Assembly: GCF_001427305.1 (NCBI RefSeq)
Contig: NZ_LMFZ01000001.1
Coordinates: 497,261-561,260, forward strand
Source: Duganella sp. Root1480D1
GTDB lineage: Bacteria; Pseudomonadota; Gammaproteobacteria; Burkholderiales; Burkholderiaceae_D
Direction of reading: 5' to 3'
Length of the DNA stretch: 64,000 nt
How positions within the stretch are numbered: position 1 is the stretch's first letter; every line of letters starts with the position of its first letter. Of this stretch, positions 10,451 through 19,932 are shown in pieces. The notes beneath the pieces were generated by a model that did not search any database, had not been told where the DNA came from, and saw only the letters and a program-made list of their open reading frames with translations. The position numbers were made by a program, and so were the translations under genes.

Positions 10451-11326
10451 TTACTTCCCGGAGCCTGCGCTCTTGAAGTATTTGAAGAAATCGGACTGCG
10501 GATCGACCAGCATCACGTCAGCCTTGGTCTTGAAGGAAGCGCGGTAGGCCTCCAGCGAGCGGTAAAACTTGTAGAACTCCGGATTGCGGCCGAACGCTTC
10601 GGCGTAGATCTGGGACGCCTTGGCATCGCCCTCGCCCTTGATCTTCTCCGCTTCGCGGTAAGCCTCGGCCAGGATCACGGTACGCTGCTTGTCGGCATCG
10701 GCACGCACCTGCTCCGATTCGGCCGCACCGGTGGAACGGGCTTCATTGGCCACGCGGGCACGTTCCGCCTTCATGCGCTCGTACACCGAGTTGTTGATCT
10801 GCTCAACGTAATCCACCCGCTTCAGGCGCACATCGACAATTTCCACGCCGATCTGCTTGGCCTCGTCCACCACCTTGCTGCGGATCGACTCCATCACCTT
10901 GCCGCGCTGGCCGGAAATCACTTCACGCACGGTGCGCTTGGTGATTTCGTCGTTCAGCGCCGCTTTCACGATCTGCTGCATGCGGTCGCCGGCCCTGCCC
11001 TCGTCGCCGCCAAAGGAGACAAAATACAGGCGCGGATCGGTCACGCGCCATTTGACGAAGGCATCCACCAGGATGTTCATCTTTTCGGCGGTGATGAAGC
11101 GGTCGGCTTCTTTCGGGTCCAGGGTCTGGATGCGCTTGTCCAGGTACACCACGTTCTGGAACGGTGGCGGCAGCTTGAAGTGCAGGCCAGGTTCGGAAAT
11201 CACCTGTTTCACTTCACCCAGCGCGAACACGATGGCGTACTTGCGCTGGTCCACCACGAACACGGTGGACGACAGCAGCATCAGGGCGATAAAGCCCGTA
11301 ATCAGGATAGTTGCAAAGCGATTCAT
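10451..11326 (-). CDS. hflC: HflC, SPFH-domain modulator of FtsH protease
   Basis: 291 aa. One N-terminal membrane anchor (TILITGFIALMLLSSTVFVV) precedes the SPFH/band-7 domain (VVDQRKYAIVFALGEVKQVI, residues 24-43) and a long charged helix (EARSTGAAESEQVRADADKQ). HflC and HflK form a periplasm-facing multimer around FtsH and restrain its degradation of membrane proteins. Start ATG overlaps the hflK stop by TAATG, so the two are coupled. Order hflX-hflK-hflC downstream of hfq is the usual proteobacterial arrangement. The stop is followed by a long inverted repeat. Confidence 0.95.
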   Translation of the reverse strand: MNRFATILITGFIALMLLSSTVFVVDQRKYAIVFALGEVKQVISEPGLHFKLPPPFQNVVYLDKRIQTLDPKEADRFITAEKMNILVDAFVKWRVTDPRLYFVSFGGDEGRAGDRMQQIVKAALNDEITKRTVREVISGQRGKVMESIRSKVVDEAKQIGVEIVDVRLKRVDYVEQINNSVYERMKAERARVANEARSTGAAESEQVRADADKQRTVILAEAYREAEKIKGEGDAKASQIYAEAFGRNPEFYKFYRSLEAYRASFKTKADVMLVDPQSDFFKYFKSAGSGK

Positions 11327-12558
11327 TAACGGCCCTCCCGGTCACGGGACGATTCACGCGAACGGCTATCACGGCGGTTCGTGTCAGGTGTCGGTTCCGG
11401 CGGCAACAGCACGGCCGCTGGCGGCGGCGGGGTCACGCTGGCAGCGCGGCCCTCGGTAGCAGCCACCTGGGCGATCAGCTTGTCCAGCGGCAGGTACAGC
11501 AGGTTGCTGCCGGCCTTGGAGTCGACCATCACCTTGCTGGTGTTGGCGAAGATCTGCTGCATGGTGTCCAGGTACATGCGGTCGCGCGTCACGCCCGGCG
11601 CCTTCTGGTACTCGGCCAGCACGGATTTGAAGCGGTCGGCATTACCGGTCGCATTCTGCACCGTCATGGCGCGGTACGCCTCGGCTTCCTGGATCAGGCG
11701 GAATGCCGCACCGCGCGCTTTCGGCACGATGTCGTTGGCATAGGCCTGGCCTTCGTTCTTCTGGCGTTCGCGGTCCTGGCCGGCTTTCACGGCGTCGTCG
11801 AACGCGGCTTGCACCTGCTCCGGCGGCTGCACGCCCTGCATCGTCACATTGGTCACTTGCGCGCCCGAGTTGTAACGGTCCAGGATGGCCTGCATCAGTT
11901 GCTGGGTATCGGTGGCCACTTTCTCGCGGCCTTCATACAGTACGAAGTCCATCTTGCTGCGGCCGACGATTTCGCGGATCGCCGTTTCGGCCACCTGGCG
12001 CACCGTATCTTCCGCATCGCGGTTGGCATACAGCCACTTCACCGGGTCGCTCAGCTTGTACTGCACGGCGAACTGGATGTCGATGATGTTTTCGTCTTCG
12101 GTCAGCATCAGCGCTTCGGAAGCCATCTTCGACTTCGCGCTGCCGCGGTAGCCTACTTCCACCGTGCGCACCTGGGACATATTCACGATTTCATTGCCCT
12201 GGAACGGATACGGCCAGCGCCAGTTGAAGCCGGCCGGCGTGGTGTGGCTGAATTTGCCGAACGTGGTCACCACGCCGGTCTGGCCTTCCTGCACGATGAA
12301 CGCGCCGGAAGCGAGCCACACCAGGGCTGCCACCGAAGCGACCGCGCCAACGGTGAAGCCGGCGCCTTTCATGTCGCCGCCGCCATTGCCGCCGCCGCCC
12401 GAATTGCTGCCGCGGTTTTTGCCGCCGCCGAACAGGCCATTCAGGCGCTGGTTGAAATCACGCCAGAGTTGATCGAGGTCCGGCGGTCCTTCGCCGGGCT
12501 TTTTGCCTTCCTGGGCAATATAGTTGCCGAGTCTTTTCTTGAGAGAGGAAAAAGGCAT
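11326..12558 (-). CDS. hflK: HflK, SPFH-domain modulator of FtsH protease
   Basis: 410 aa. A Gly/Asn-rich cytoplasmic N-terminus (residues 45-62, GGGKNRGSNSGGGGNGGGD) is followed by one membrane helix (GAVASVAALVWLASGAFIV) and the band-7 domain (VQEGQTGVVTTFGKFSHTTP). The tail is Pro-rich then Arg/Ser-rich (RRDSRSRESSRDREGR), presumably flexible. HflK partners HflC in the inner-membrane cage that regulates FtsH. It follows hflX by 9 bp and overlaps hflC by one base (TAATG), giving near-equal synthesis of both subunits. Confidence 0.95.
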   Translation of the reverse strand: MPFSSLKKRLGNYIAQEGKKPGEGPPDLDQLWRDFNQRLNGLFGGGKNRGSNSGGGGNGGGDMKGAGFTVGAVASVAALVWLASGAFIVQEGQTGVVTTFGKFSHTTPAGFNWRWPYPFQGNEIVNMSQVRTVEVGYRGSAKSKMASEALMLTEDENIIDIQFAVQYKLSDPVKWLYANRDAEDTVRQVAETAIREIVGRSKMDFVLYEGREKVATDTQQLMQAILDRYNSGAQVTNVTMQGVQPPEQVQAAFDDAVKAGQDRERQKNEGQAYANDIVPKARGAAFRLIQEAEAYRAMTVQNATGNADRFKSVLAEYQKAPGVTRDRMYLDTMQQIFANTSKVMVDSKAGSNLLYLPLDKLIAQVAATEGRAASVTPPPPAAVLLPPEPTPDTNRRDSRSRESSRDREGR

Positions 12559-12567
12559 ATTTTTCTT

Positions 12568-13713
12568 TTAGTGAGATCCTACTTGGGTAAAGGTGAGAAT
12601 ACTGTCTGGCGCCACCTCTTCTTTGGGGTTGGCGAGCGCCTCCTGCTCATCCCGTGCTGCCTCACAGATTGCATCGCGCAGCAGGTTCAGGCCTTCGCCT
12701 GTGCGTGCGCTGATGAATACGCGGGAAATCTTATCATACTCATTACGTTCGACTGCCGGCTCAAGGCCCGCCGCATCGATCTTGTTCCACACCAGGATCT
12801 GCGGGATATGGTCGGCGCCGATTTCGCGCAGCACCAGGTTGACCTGCTCGATCTGCTCCATGCGGCTTGGCGAAGCGCCATCCACCACGTGCAGCAGCAG
12901 GTCGGCGTGGATGGTCTCTTCCAGCGTGGCGCGGAAAGCCGCCACCAGCTGGTGCGGCAGTTCGCGCACGAAGCCGACCGTATCGGACAGCACCACGTTG
13001 CCGATTTCCTCGCCCATGTAGACGCGGCGCGAGGTGGTGTCCAGCGTCGCGAACAGCTGGTCCGCCACGTAGACGCCAGCCTTGGTCAGCGTATTGAACA
13101 GGGTCGATTTGCCGGCATTGGTATAGCCGACCAGGGACACGGAGAACGTATGGCTGCGGCCGCGCGCGCGGCGCTGGGTCTCATGCTGCTTGCGCAGCTT
13201 GGCCAGCTTGGCGCGCAGCATCTTGACGCGCTCGCCGAGCAGGCGGCGGTCCGTTTCGAGCTGGGTTTCACCCGGCCCGCGCAGGCCGATACCGCCCTTC
13301 TGGCGTTCCAGGTGGGTCCAGCCGCGCACCAGGCGCGTGGCCAGGTGCTGCAACTGGGCCAGTTCGACCTGCACCTTGCCCTCGTGGCTTTGCGCACGCT
13401 GCGCGAAGATGTCGAGGATCAGGCTGGTGCGGTCGAGGACCCGGACGTTCAGGCGTTTTTCCAGGTTGCGCTGCTGGGCTGGGGACAGCGCATGATTGAA
13501 GATGACGATTTCGAGTTTGTGGTCCTGCACTGCATGACCGATTTCGTCGGCCTTGCCGCTGCCGACGAAATACGCGGCATCCGGCGCAGACCGTTTGCCG
13601 GTAATGGTGGTGACCGGCTCTGCGCCCGCGGAACGGGCCAGCAGCATCAACTCCTCGATACTGGCAGCAAAGTCGCCCTGACCGAAATCTACCCCGACTA
13701 AAGCTGCTCGCAT
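12568..13713 (-). CDS. hflX: GTPase HflX, ribosome-splitting factor
   Basis: 381 aa. The HflX-specific N-terminal domain ends in the family signature GGIGLRGPGETQLETDRRLL, then the G domain: G1 GYTNAGKST (around residues 198-206), G3 DTVGF, G4 NKID. HflX binds the 50S exit side of stalled or stress-inactivated ribosomes and splits them using GTP, helping recovery from heat. It lies 10 bp downstream of hfq and 9 bp upstream of hflK, inside one operon. Length is slightly under the E. coli protein (426 aa) because the C-terminus is shorter. Confidence 0.95.
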   Translation of the reverse strand: MRAALVGVDFGQGDFAASIEELMLLARSAGAEPVTTITGKRSAPDAAYFVGSGKADEIGHAVQDHKLEIVIFNHALSPAQQRNLEKRLNVRVLDRTSLILDIFAQRAQSHEGKVQVELAQLQHLATRLVRGWTHLERQKGGIGLRGPGETQLETDRRLLGERVKMLRAKLAKLRKQHETQRRARGRSHTFSVSLVGYTNAGKSTLFNTLTKAGVYVADQLFATLDTTSRRVYMGEEIGNVVLSDTVGFVRELPHQLVAAFRATLEETIHADLLLHVVDGASPSRMEQIEQVNLVLREIGADHIPQILVWNKIDAAGLEPAVERNEYDKISRVFISARTGEGLNLLRDAICEAARDEQEALANPKEEVAPDSILTFTQVGSH

Positions 13714-13723
13714 ACGAAGTGTC

Positions 13724-13969
13724 TTACTCCGCTGCCTCGGAGGAGTTATCCATGTTCAGGTTGACGGCGCGGGCAGGCACCACGGTGGAAATGGCGTGCT
13801 TGTAAACCATCTGGGTCACGGTGTTACGCAGCAGGACCACGTATTGGTCGAAAGACTCGATATGGCCTTGCAGCTTGATGCCGTTGACCAGGTAGATCGA
13901 GACTGGAACGTGCTCTTTGCGCAGCGCGTTCAGGAATGGGTCTTGTAACAATTGCCCTTTATTGCTCAT
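13724..13969 (-). CDS. hfq: RNA chaperone Hfq
   Basis: 81 aa. The Sm1 motif ([20 protein letters not shown], residues 23-42) and Sm2 motif ([12 protein letters not shown]) are intact, including the KHA residues at the uridine-binding proximal face. Hfq forms a hexamer that pairs small RNAs with mRNAs. The C-terminal tail is very short ([12 protein letters not shown]), as in other betaproteobacteria, so the extended disordered tail of E. coli is missing. GGAG lies five bases before the ATG. It is the first gene of hfq-hflX-hflK-hflC; der lies 160 bp upstream. Confidence 0.97.
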   Translation of the reverse strand: MSNKGQLLQDPFLNALRKEHVPVSIYLVNGIKLQGHIESFDQYVVLLRNTVTQMVYKHAISTVVPARAVNLNMDNSSEAAE

Positions 13970-14105
13970 AACAGCTCCGTTTTATGTTGTTGTGTACGAA
14001 TTGGAGACGCTGCGCCTGTTTTTCAAGTGCTGGGGATGCTGCTCCAAAGACACTGTACCTTGTTTTTTTAAATCTTGCAGCCGGATAAACCTTAAGGTGG
14101 ACTGA

Positions 14106-14126
14106 AAATGGGGACGTACCCCATTT
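14106..14126. repeat. Short palindrome of the AAATGGGG family
   Basis: AAATGGGG and CCCCATTT arms flank the loop ACGTA. It repeats the core of the long inverted repeat at 10361-10440, with ACGTA replacing ACGGA. It begins two bases after the der stop codon on the minus strand and lies upstream of hfq, so like other copies it sits at a gene's 3' end. Confidence 0.75.
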
Positions 14127-14128
14127 AA

Positions 14129-15475
14129 TTATTTACCTTCGCGTTTATCGAAAGGGTTTTTGCCGTTGCGCAACTCAATACGCAGCGGGGTGCCGACCAG
14201 CTTGAAACTATCACGGAAATGCTTCTCCAGATAGCGTTTATACGGCTCGGAGACCGCATCCAGCGAATTGCCGTGGATGACGATGATCGGCGGATTCTGG
14301 CCGCCCTGGTGCGCATAGCGCATCTTCGGACGCACGCCAGCCTTGCGCTTCGGCTCCTGCTTCTCCAGCGCTTCCTGCAAGGCGCGGGTCAGCTTAGGCG
14401 TCGGCAGGTCGGCCGTGGCGGCAGCATACGCGCCGTTCACGGATTTCATCAGCGGGCCGATGCCGGTGCCGCGCAGGGCCGAGATGAAGTGGGTATTGGC
14501 GAAGGACAGGAAGTCCAGCTTGCGGTCCATGTCCATCTTCACCTGGTCGCGGTCGTCCGATTGCAGGCCGTCCCATTTGTTGACCGCCACCACCAGGGCG
14601 CGGCCCGTTTCCAGGATGAAGCCAGCGATGTGGGCGTCCTGCTCTGAGATGTCCTGCTGCGCATCGAGCATCAGGATCACCACGTTCGCTTCCGAGATCG
14701 ACTGCAACGTCTTCACCACCGAGAACTTCTCGATCGCTTCGAACACCTTGCCGCGGCGGCGGATACCGGCCGTGTCGATCAGGGTGTACTGCTTGCCTTC
14801 GCGCTCGAACGGGATCTCGATCGAATCGCGGGTGGTGCCCGGCATGTCGAAAGCGATCACGCGCTCTTCGCCCACCAGGGTGTTAATCAGGGTGGATTTA
14901 CCGACGTTGGGGCGGCCCACCAGGGCGATCTTCACGCCGCGTTCCTGCGGCAGCAGTTCTTCCTCGTCGGCCGGACGCGAGGCAAACGCCTTGTCCAGCG
15001 CTTCGGCCACCAGGTCGTGCACGCCGTCGCCGTGGGCGCCGGAAATCGCATACGGATCGCCCAGGCCCAGCTCATAGAAGTCCGACACGGCAGCGGTGTA
15101 ACGCATGCCTTCGGCCTTGTTCACTACCAGCAGCACCGGACGGCCGGATTTGCGCAGGAAATCGGTAATCGTCTTGTCGTGCGGGGTCATGCCCTGGCGG
15201 CCATCGACCAGGAACACCACCACGTCGGCTTCCGCCACGGCCTGCTTGGTCTGCAGGGCCATCTGGAACATGATGCCTTCCTTGGCGACCGGCTCGAAAC
15301 CGCCGGTATCGATGACCAGGAACGGGCGATTGCCCACGCGGCCCTCGCCATAGTGACGATCGCGCGTCAGGCCAGGGAGGTCCGCCACCAGCGCATCGCG
15401 CGAGCGGGTCAGTCGATTGAATAAGGTCGATTTCCCGACGTTCGGGCGACCTACAAGTGCAATTACCGGCTTCAT
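14129..15475 (-). CDS. der: Ribosome biogenesis GTPase Der (EngA)
   Basis: 448 aa from the ATG at 15475. Two tandem G domains are visible: [20 protein letters not shown] at the N-terminus and [20 protein letters not shown] in the middle, each followed by DTGG/DTAG-type G3 and NKAE/NKWD G4 motifs. The C-terminal KH-like domain is basic ([20 protein letters not shown]). Der is essential for 50S subunit maturation. It follows bamB by 7 bp in a yfgM-bamB-der order seen also in E. coli. The palindrome at its stop may be its terminator or 3'-end stabiliser. Confidence 0.97.
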   Translation of the reverse strand: MKPVIALVGRPNVGKSTLFNRLTRSRDALVADLPGLTRDRHYGEGRVGNRPFLVIDTGGFEPVAKEGIMFQMALQTKQAVAEADVVVFLVDGRQGMTPHDKTITDFLRKSGRPVLLVVNKAEGMRYTAAVSDFYELGLGDPYAISGAHGDGVHDLVAEALDKAFASRPADEEELLPQERGVKIALVGRPNVGKSTLINTLVGEERVIAFDMPGTTRDSIEIPFEREGKQYTLIDTAGIRRRGKVFEAIEKFSVVKTLQSISEANVVILMLDAQQDISEQDAHIAGFILETGRALVVAVNKWDGLQSDDRDQVKMDMDRKLDFLSFANTHFISALRGTGIGPLMKSVNGAYAAATADLPTPKLTRALQEALEKQEPKRKAGVRPKMRYAHQGGQNPPIIVIHGNSLDAVSEPYKRYLEKHFRDSFKLVGTPLRIELRNGKNPFDKREGK

Positions 15476-15482
15476 ATTGTTT

Positions 15483-16631
15483 TTATTCGACCGCGATAGC
15501 GGCCACAGTCCCATTCTGGGTTTGGAAAATCACATTCGGACCGGACAACAGCGGCGCCGACTTGATGGCGCTGCCGTCGGTGCTGATCCGACCTAATACC
15601 GTGCCATCTTCCCGCGACAGGAAGTGCACATAACCTTCGAGGTCGCCCACGGCCACGAAACGGCCATAGGAAACCGGAGCCGACAAGCGGCGGTATGCCA
15701 GCTTCTCGTTCTTCCATGCCGATGCGCCGCTTTCGCGGGCAAAGGCTTGTACGGCGCCCTTCTCGTCCGACACGAACACGAAACGCTGGTCCACGCCCAC
15801 GCCCACATCCGACGATGCCGGCTTGGTCCAGCGGGCCACGCCGGTGTTCAGATCCAGGCAGCCAACCTTGCCCTGGTAGCTGACAGCGCACAAGTCCTGC
15901 TCGAACACGGTCGGCGTGCCGCTGATGTCGGACACGCGTTCCAGTTCGGTGGCGCCGCGCGGTTCGGACAGCGGCACTTCAAAGCGCGGCACGCCGTTCG
16001 ACAGCGCCAGCGCCAGGATGCGGCCCGCGGGCTGTGCGGCGTACACATTGCTGCTGGCGATCACCAGGCCCGGCATATTGCGCAGGGTCAGCGGCGGCGT
16101 CACGCGCTGGATGAACCAGCGCTTCTTGCCGTCGGCCGCGTCATAGGCGGTAACCTTGTTGTCCACGGTGCGCACAATCACGACATCGTTGCCGACGGCT
16201 GGCGCCGACAGGATCTCGCTCGATGCCTGGATCTTCCACAGCGCCTTGCCATTGCCGTCGAAGGCCATCAGCTGGCCCTTGACCGCGCCCACGGCCAGCA
16301 GCTTGCCGTCCGGGCTGACGCCGACGCCGGCGGTCAGGTCGGCGCCGGACTTGCTGCGCCACTGCACCTTGCCGCTGGCGGCATCCAGGCGCTCGATCAC
16401 GCCGTCGGAGTCGGCCACGAATACGCTGTTGTCGGCCAGTGCCGGCGTAAAGACATTGGCGCCAGCCTTGCTGGTGCTGTGCTTCCAGACGATGCGTGCC
16501 GGCACGCCGGACTTGATTTCTTCCAGCTTGACAGGCGCGAACTTGTCTTCCTTCTTGAAGGGATTCAGGCTGCCGCAACCGCTAGCCAGTGCCAGTACGC
16601 CCAGTGCAATTACAGTACGGGTCGTCAGCAT
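15483..16631 (-). CDS. bamB: Outer membrane assembly lipoprotein BamB
   Basis: 382 aa. Lipoprotein signal [18 protein letters not shown] then Cys, lipobox LASGC. The mature protein is an eight-bladed PQQ-type propeller: repeated D-G-x-x-x-A-x-D-A-x-x-G-K-x-x-W units are visible, for example [20 protein letters not shown] and [16 protein letters not shown]. BamB helps BamA insert beta-barrel proteins. It lies 3 bp after yfgM and 7 bp before der, so it is co-transcribed with both. Confidence 0.96.
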   Translation of the reverse strand: MLTTRTVIALGVLALASGCGSLNPFKKEDKFAPVKLEEIKSGVPARIVWKHSTSKAGANVFTPALADNSVFVADSDGVIERLDAASGKVQWRSKSGADLTAGVGVSPDGKLLAVGAVKGQLMAFDGNGKALWKIQASSEILSAPAVGNDVVIVRTVDNKVTAYDAADGKKRWFIQRVTPPLTLRNMPGLVIASSNVYAAQPAGRILALALSNGVPRFEVPLSEPRGATELERVSDISGTPTVFEQDLCAVSYQGKVGCLDLNTGVARWTKPASSDVGVGVDQRFVFVSDEKGAVQAFARESGASAWKNEKLAYRRLSAPVSYGRFVAVGDLEGYVHFLSREDGTVLGRISTDGSAIKSAPLLSGPNVIFQTQNGTVAAIAVE

Positions 16632-16634
16632 GGC

Positions 16635-17282
16635 TTAAGCCTTCACTTCCGGCACGGAGCCGCCGATGGATTCGAGCTTGAGCTGGATCAGCTGGCGGCC
16701 AGGGTTGTTCTTGTCGGCCGCTTCCAGCGCGGCCTTGTAGGCGCTGCGGGCTTCTTCCAGCTTGTTCTGCGCAGCCAGGATATCGCCTTTGCGGTCTTCC
16801 ACCGAGGCCTTGAACTGCGGCAGTGCGGCCACGGCCAGCGCTTTCAGCGCAGCGTCGTAGGCTTTCTCATCCAGCAGCACGCCGGCCAGGCGGATCGAAG
16901 CGATGTTCTTATGCTCGTCGTTGCCGTGCGCAACCACCCACTCCAGCTGGGCCTTGGCGGACTTCAGGTCGTTCGCATCGAAGAAGGACTTGGCGGCGCT
17001 CAGCGCAGCCAGCGAAGCATAAGCAGTGCGGCCGAACTTGGACTCGATGTCGCCCGCTACGCGCGTCACCTTGGCGCTGTCCTTGGCGTTGACAGCGGTC
17101 TGCAGTTCATCGAACAGCACGGACGCTTGCGCTGCCTGGTTGCGCTGGTAGTAGTTCCAGCCGTTCCAGCCCGAATAGGCGGCCAGGCCTGCGATCACCA
17201 GCCAGGTGGTCAGGTTGCCGTACTTTGCCCACCACGCCTTGAGGGTAGCAAGCTGTTCTTGTTCTTCGAGATCGTATGCCAT
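16635..17282 (-). CDS. yfgM: YfgM-type tetratricopeptide membrane protein
   Basis: 215 aa. A short cytoplasmic N-terminus (MAYDLEEQEQLATLKAWWAK) is followed by one membrane helix (TTWLVIAGLAAYSGWNGWNYY) and a periplasmic tetratricopeptide-like helix array. Matches the YfgM/PF09976 family, which attaches to the Sec translocon with PpiD and may pass substrates to periplasmic chaperones. It is located between hisS and bamB exactly as in E. coli. Stop and next start are 3 bp apart. Confidence 0.92.
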   Translation of the reverse strand: MAYDLEEQEQLATLKAWWAKYGNLTTWLVIAGLAAYSGWNGWNYYQRNQAAQASVLFDELQTAVNAKDSAKVTRVAGDIESKFGRTAYASLAALSAAKSFFDANDLKSAKAQLEWVVAHGNDEHKNIASIRLAGVLLDEKAYDAALKALAVAALPQFKASVEDRKGDILAAQNKLEEARSAYKAALEAADKNNPGRQLIQLKLESIGGSVPEVKA

Positions 17283-17310
17283 GTTTCAGTCTGCCTGTTT
17301 CTTTAAGAAA

Positions 17311-18648
17311 TTAATGGTGGTGGTGATGGTCGTGGTCACAATCGTCTCCGCATGTGATCTGGTCCACGACGTAATCGACAACGCCTTCAAACGCGACGGT
17401 CTGTTGCTGGCCCTCGCCTTCTGCAGCGCGCATTGCCTTGACGACGGCAGTGTTGTTGGCCACTTCGTCTTCGCCGATGATGACTGCGAAGGTTGCGCCG
17501 GAGCCATCGGCTTTTTTCATTTGCGACTTGAAGCTGCCGGCGCCGTTGGTGCCGCCGCAGTGCAGGATCACGTCCAGGCCGGCGTCGCGCAGGCGCTCGC
17601 CGATGATGAAGGCTTGCATGCGCGCCGCTTCGCCCTGGTGCACCAGGTAGACGTCGCACTGGCGCGGCGCAGCGGTATCGCCGGCGCCTTTCATCAGTTC
17701 GATCAGGCGCTCGATGCCCATGGCGAAACCGACCGCCGGGGTTGGCTTGCCGCCAAACATTTCGATCAGCGGGTCGTAACGGCCGCCGGCGCACACGGTG
17801 CCCTGCGCACCCAGTTCGTCGGTTACCCATTCGAACACAGTGCGGTTGTAGTAGTCGATACCGCGCACCAGGCGGGTGTTGACGGTGTACTGGATCGCGT
17901 TCGCATCCAGGATCTTCTTCACGCCTTCGAAGTGGGCCAGCGATTCCTCGCCCAGGTAGTCCAGCAGCTTCGGCGCGCTATTGACGATGCCTTGCAGGTC
18001 CGGGTTCTTGGTGTCCAGGATGCGCAGCGGGTTGGTGTGCAGGCGGCGCTTGGCGTCGGCATCCAGGTGCTCTTCGTGCTGCTGCAGGTAGGCGATCAGG
18101 TCGACGCGGTGGCGCGCGCGCTCTTCGGCGTCGCCGATGGAGTTGATTTCCAGGCGGATGTTTTCCAGGCCCAGGTCATCCCACAGGCGGCGGCACATCA
18201 CGATCATTTCGGCATCCACGTCCGGGCCGGTGAAGCCCACGGCTTCCGCGCCGAACTGGTGGAACTGGCGGTAGCGGCCGCGCTGCGGGCGCTCGTGGCG
18301 GAACATCGGGCCCTTGTACCACAGGCGCTTGGGGCCTTCGTACACCAGGTTATGTTCCAGCACGGCGCGCACCACGCCTGCGGTGCCTTCCGGGCGCAGG
18401 GTCAGCTGGTCGCCGTTCATGGAGTCTTCGAAGGAATACATTTCCTTCTCGACGATGTCGGTCACGGCGCCGATGGCGCGCGAGAACAGGCGGGTTTCTT
18501 CCACGATCGGGGTTCGGATCTGCTGGAAGCCGTAGCTCTGCACCACAGACTGCGCGGTGTTCTCGAAGATTTCCCACAAATGGGCGTCAGCCGGCAGGAG
18601 ATCGTTCATCCCCTTGATGGCTGTGATTTTGTCTGCTTTATTGGACAT
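17311..18648 (-). CDS. hisS: Histidyl-tRNA synthetase
   Basis: 445 aa. Class II catalytic core: motif 2 region [20 protein letters not shown], the histidine-A signature [15 protein letters not shown] and motif 3 region [16 protein letters not shown], followed by an anticodon-binding domain ([20 protein letters not shown]). It charges tRNA-His. It follows ispG by 5 bp. The unusual point is the extreme C-terminus, [13 protein letters not shown], a Cys/Asp/His tail that looks metal-binding and is not part of the conserved enzyme. Confidence 0.97.
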   Translation of the reverse strand: MSNKADKITAIKGMNDLLPADAHLWEIFENTAQSVVQSYGFQQIRTPIVEETRLFSRAIGAVTDIVEKEMYSFEDSMNGDQLTLRPEGTAGVVRAVLEHNLVYEGPKRLWYKGPMFRHERPQRGRYRQFHQFGAEAVGFTGPDVDAEMIVMCRRLWDDLGLENIRLEINSIGDAEERARHRVDLIAYLQQHEEHLDADAKRRLHTNPLRILDTKNPDLQGIVNSAPKLLDYLGEESLAHFEGVKKILDANAIQYTVNTRLVRGIDYYNRTVFEWVTDELGAQGTVCAGGRYDPLIEMFGGKPTPAVGFAMGIERLIELMKGAGDTAAPRQCDVYLVHQGEAARMQAFIIGERLRDAGLDVILHCGGTNGAGSFKSQMKKADGSGATFAVIIGEDEVANNTAVVKAMRAAEGEGQQQTVAFEGVVDYVVDQITCGDDCDHDHHHHH

Positions 18649-18653
18649 GTTCT

Positions 18654-19916
18654 TTAAGCTGCTTTGCTATAGTTTTTCTGTACGTAGTCGAGCACGATCG
18701 CCTGGAATTCCTGGACGATATTATCGCCGCGCAGGGTCGCCACTTTCTGGCCGTCGACGAAGACCGGAGCAGCCGGCGATTCGCCGGTGCCCGGCAGGCT
18801 GATGCCGATGTTCGCATGCTTCGATTCGCCCGGGCCGTTGACGATGCAGCCCATCACGGCCACGTTCATCGCCTCCACGCCCGGGAAGGTCTTTTTCCAT
18901 TCCGGCATCTGCTCGCGCAGGTAGCTCTGGATATCGTCCGCCAGTTCCTGGAACACGGTGGACGTGGTGCGGCCGCAGCCCGGGCAGGCAATCACCATCG
19001 GCGTGAACTTGCGCAGACCCATGGTTTGCAGGATTTCCTGACCTACCACCACTTCCTTGGTGCGGTCGCCGCCCGGTTCCGGGGTCAGCGAAATGCGGAT
19101 GGTGTCGCCGATGCCTTCCTGCAGCAGCACCGACAGCGCGGCGGTCGAGGCCACGATGCCCTTGCTGCCCATGCCCGCTTCGGTCAGGCCCAGGTGCAGC
19201 GGGTAGTCGCAGCGCTTGCCCAGTTCGCGGTACACGGCGATCAGGTCCTGCACGCCGGAGACCTTGCACGACAGGATGATCTTGTCGCGCGCCAGGCCCA
19301 GTTCTTCGGCGCGTACCGCGTTTTCGATCGCGGAGGTGATCAGCGCTTCATACATCACGGCTTGCGCGGTCCATGGAATTTCGCGCGCAGCGTTTTCATC
19401 CATGATGCGCGCCAGCAGCGCCTGGTCCAGCGAGCCCCAGTTGACGCCGATGCGCACCGGCTTGTCGTACTTGGCTGCCACTTCGATCATCTGCGCGAAC
19501 TGCGTGTCGCGCTTGGCGCCCTTGCCCACATTACCCGGGTTGATACGGTACTTCGACAGCGCCGCGGCGCAATCCGGGTACTCGGTCAGCAGGGTGTGGC
19601 CGTTGTAGTGGAAGTCGCCCACCAGGGGCACGTCGATGCCCATCTTGTCCAACTGGTCGCGGATGTAAGGCACAGCGGCCGCCGACTCAGGGCGATCCAC
19701 CGTCAGGCGCACCAGTTCGGATCCGGCACGCGCCAGTTCCTTGACCTGGATTGCCGTCGCCACCGCATCAGCGGTGTCGGTATTGGTCATCGACTGCACC
19801 ACCACCGGCGCGTCGCCACCGACCCAGATCTTGCGCTCGCCATGCTGCACCAGCACGCGGCGGCTGGCACGGCGTGCCAGTGGTCCGGATGGGATCGGGT
19901 TGTTCGAAGAAGACAT
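18654..19916 (-). CDS. ispG: 4-hydroxy-3-methylbut-2-enyl diphosphate synthase (IspG)
   Basis: 420 aa. The TIM-barrel part carries [20 protein letters not shown] near the N-terminus; the C-terminal Fe-S domain has CPGCGRT and, later, [20 protein letters not shown], the cysteines that ligate a 4Fe-4S cluster with a Glu. IspG converts methylerythritol cyclodiphosphate to HMBPP in the MEP isoprenoid pathway. The protein is longer than E. coli IspG (372 aa) by about 45 residues, as common in betaproteobacteria. It lies between rodZ (16 bp) and hisS (5 bp). Confidence 0.96.
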   Translation of the reverse strand: MSSSNNPIPSGPLARRASRRVLVQHGERKIWVGGDAPVVVQSMTNTDTADAVATAIQVKELARAGSELVRLTVDRPESAAAVPYIRDQLDKMGIDVPLVGDFHYNGHTLLTEYPDCAAALSKYRINPGNVGKGAKRDTQFAQMIEVAAKYDKPVRIGVNWGSLDQALLARIMDENAAREIPWTAQAVMYEALITSAIENAVRAEELGLARDKIILSCKVSGVQDLIAVYRELGKRCDYPLHLGLTEAGMGSKGIVASTAALSVLLQEGIGDTIRISLTPEPGGDRTKEVVVGQEILQTMGLRKFTPMVIACPGCGRTTSTVFQELADDIQSYLREQMPEWKKTFPGVEAMNVAVMGCIVNGPGESKHANIGISLPGTGESPAAPVFVDGQKVATLRGDNIVQEFQAIVLDYVQKNYSKAA

Positions 19917-19932
19917 GCTTGGCTACTCTTAA

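Noticed and set aside
11311..13701. 796-codon plus-strand frame opposite hflK and hflX
   Set aside because: It spans two well-supported minus-strand genes and has His/Gln-rich antisense composition without domains.
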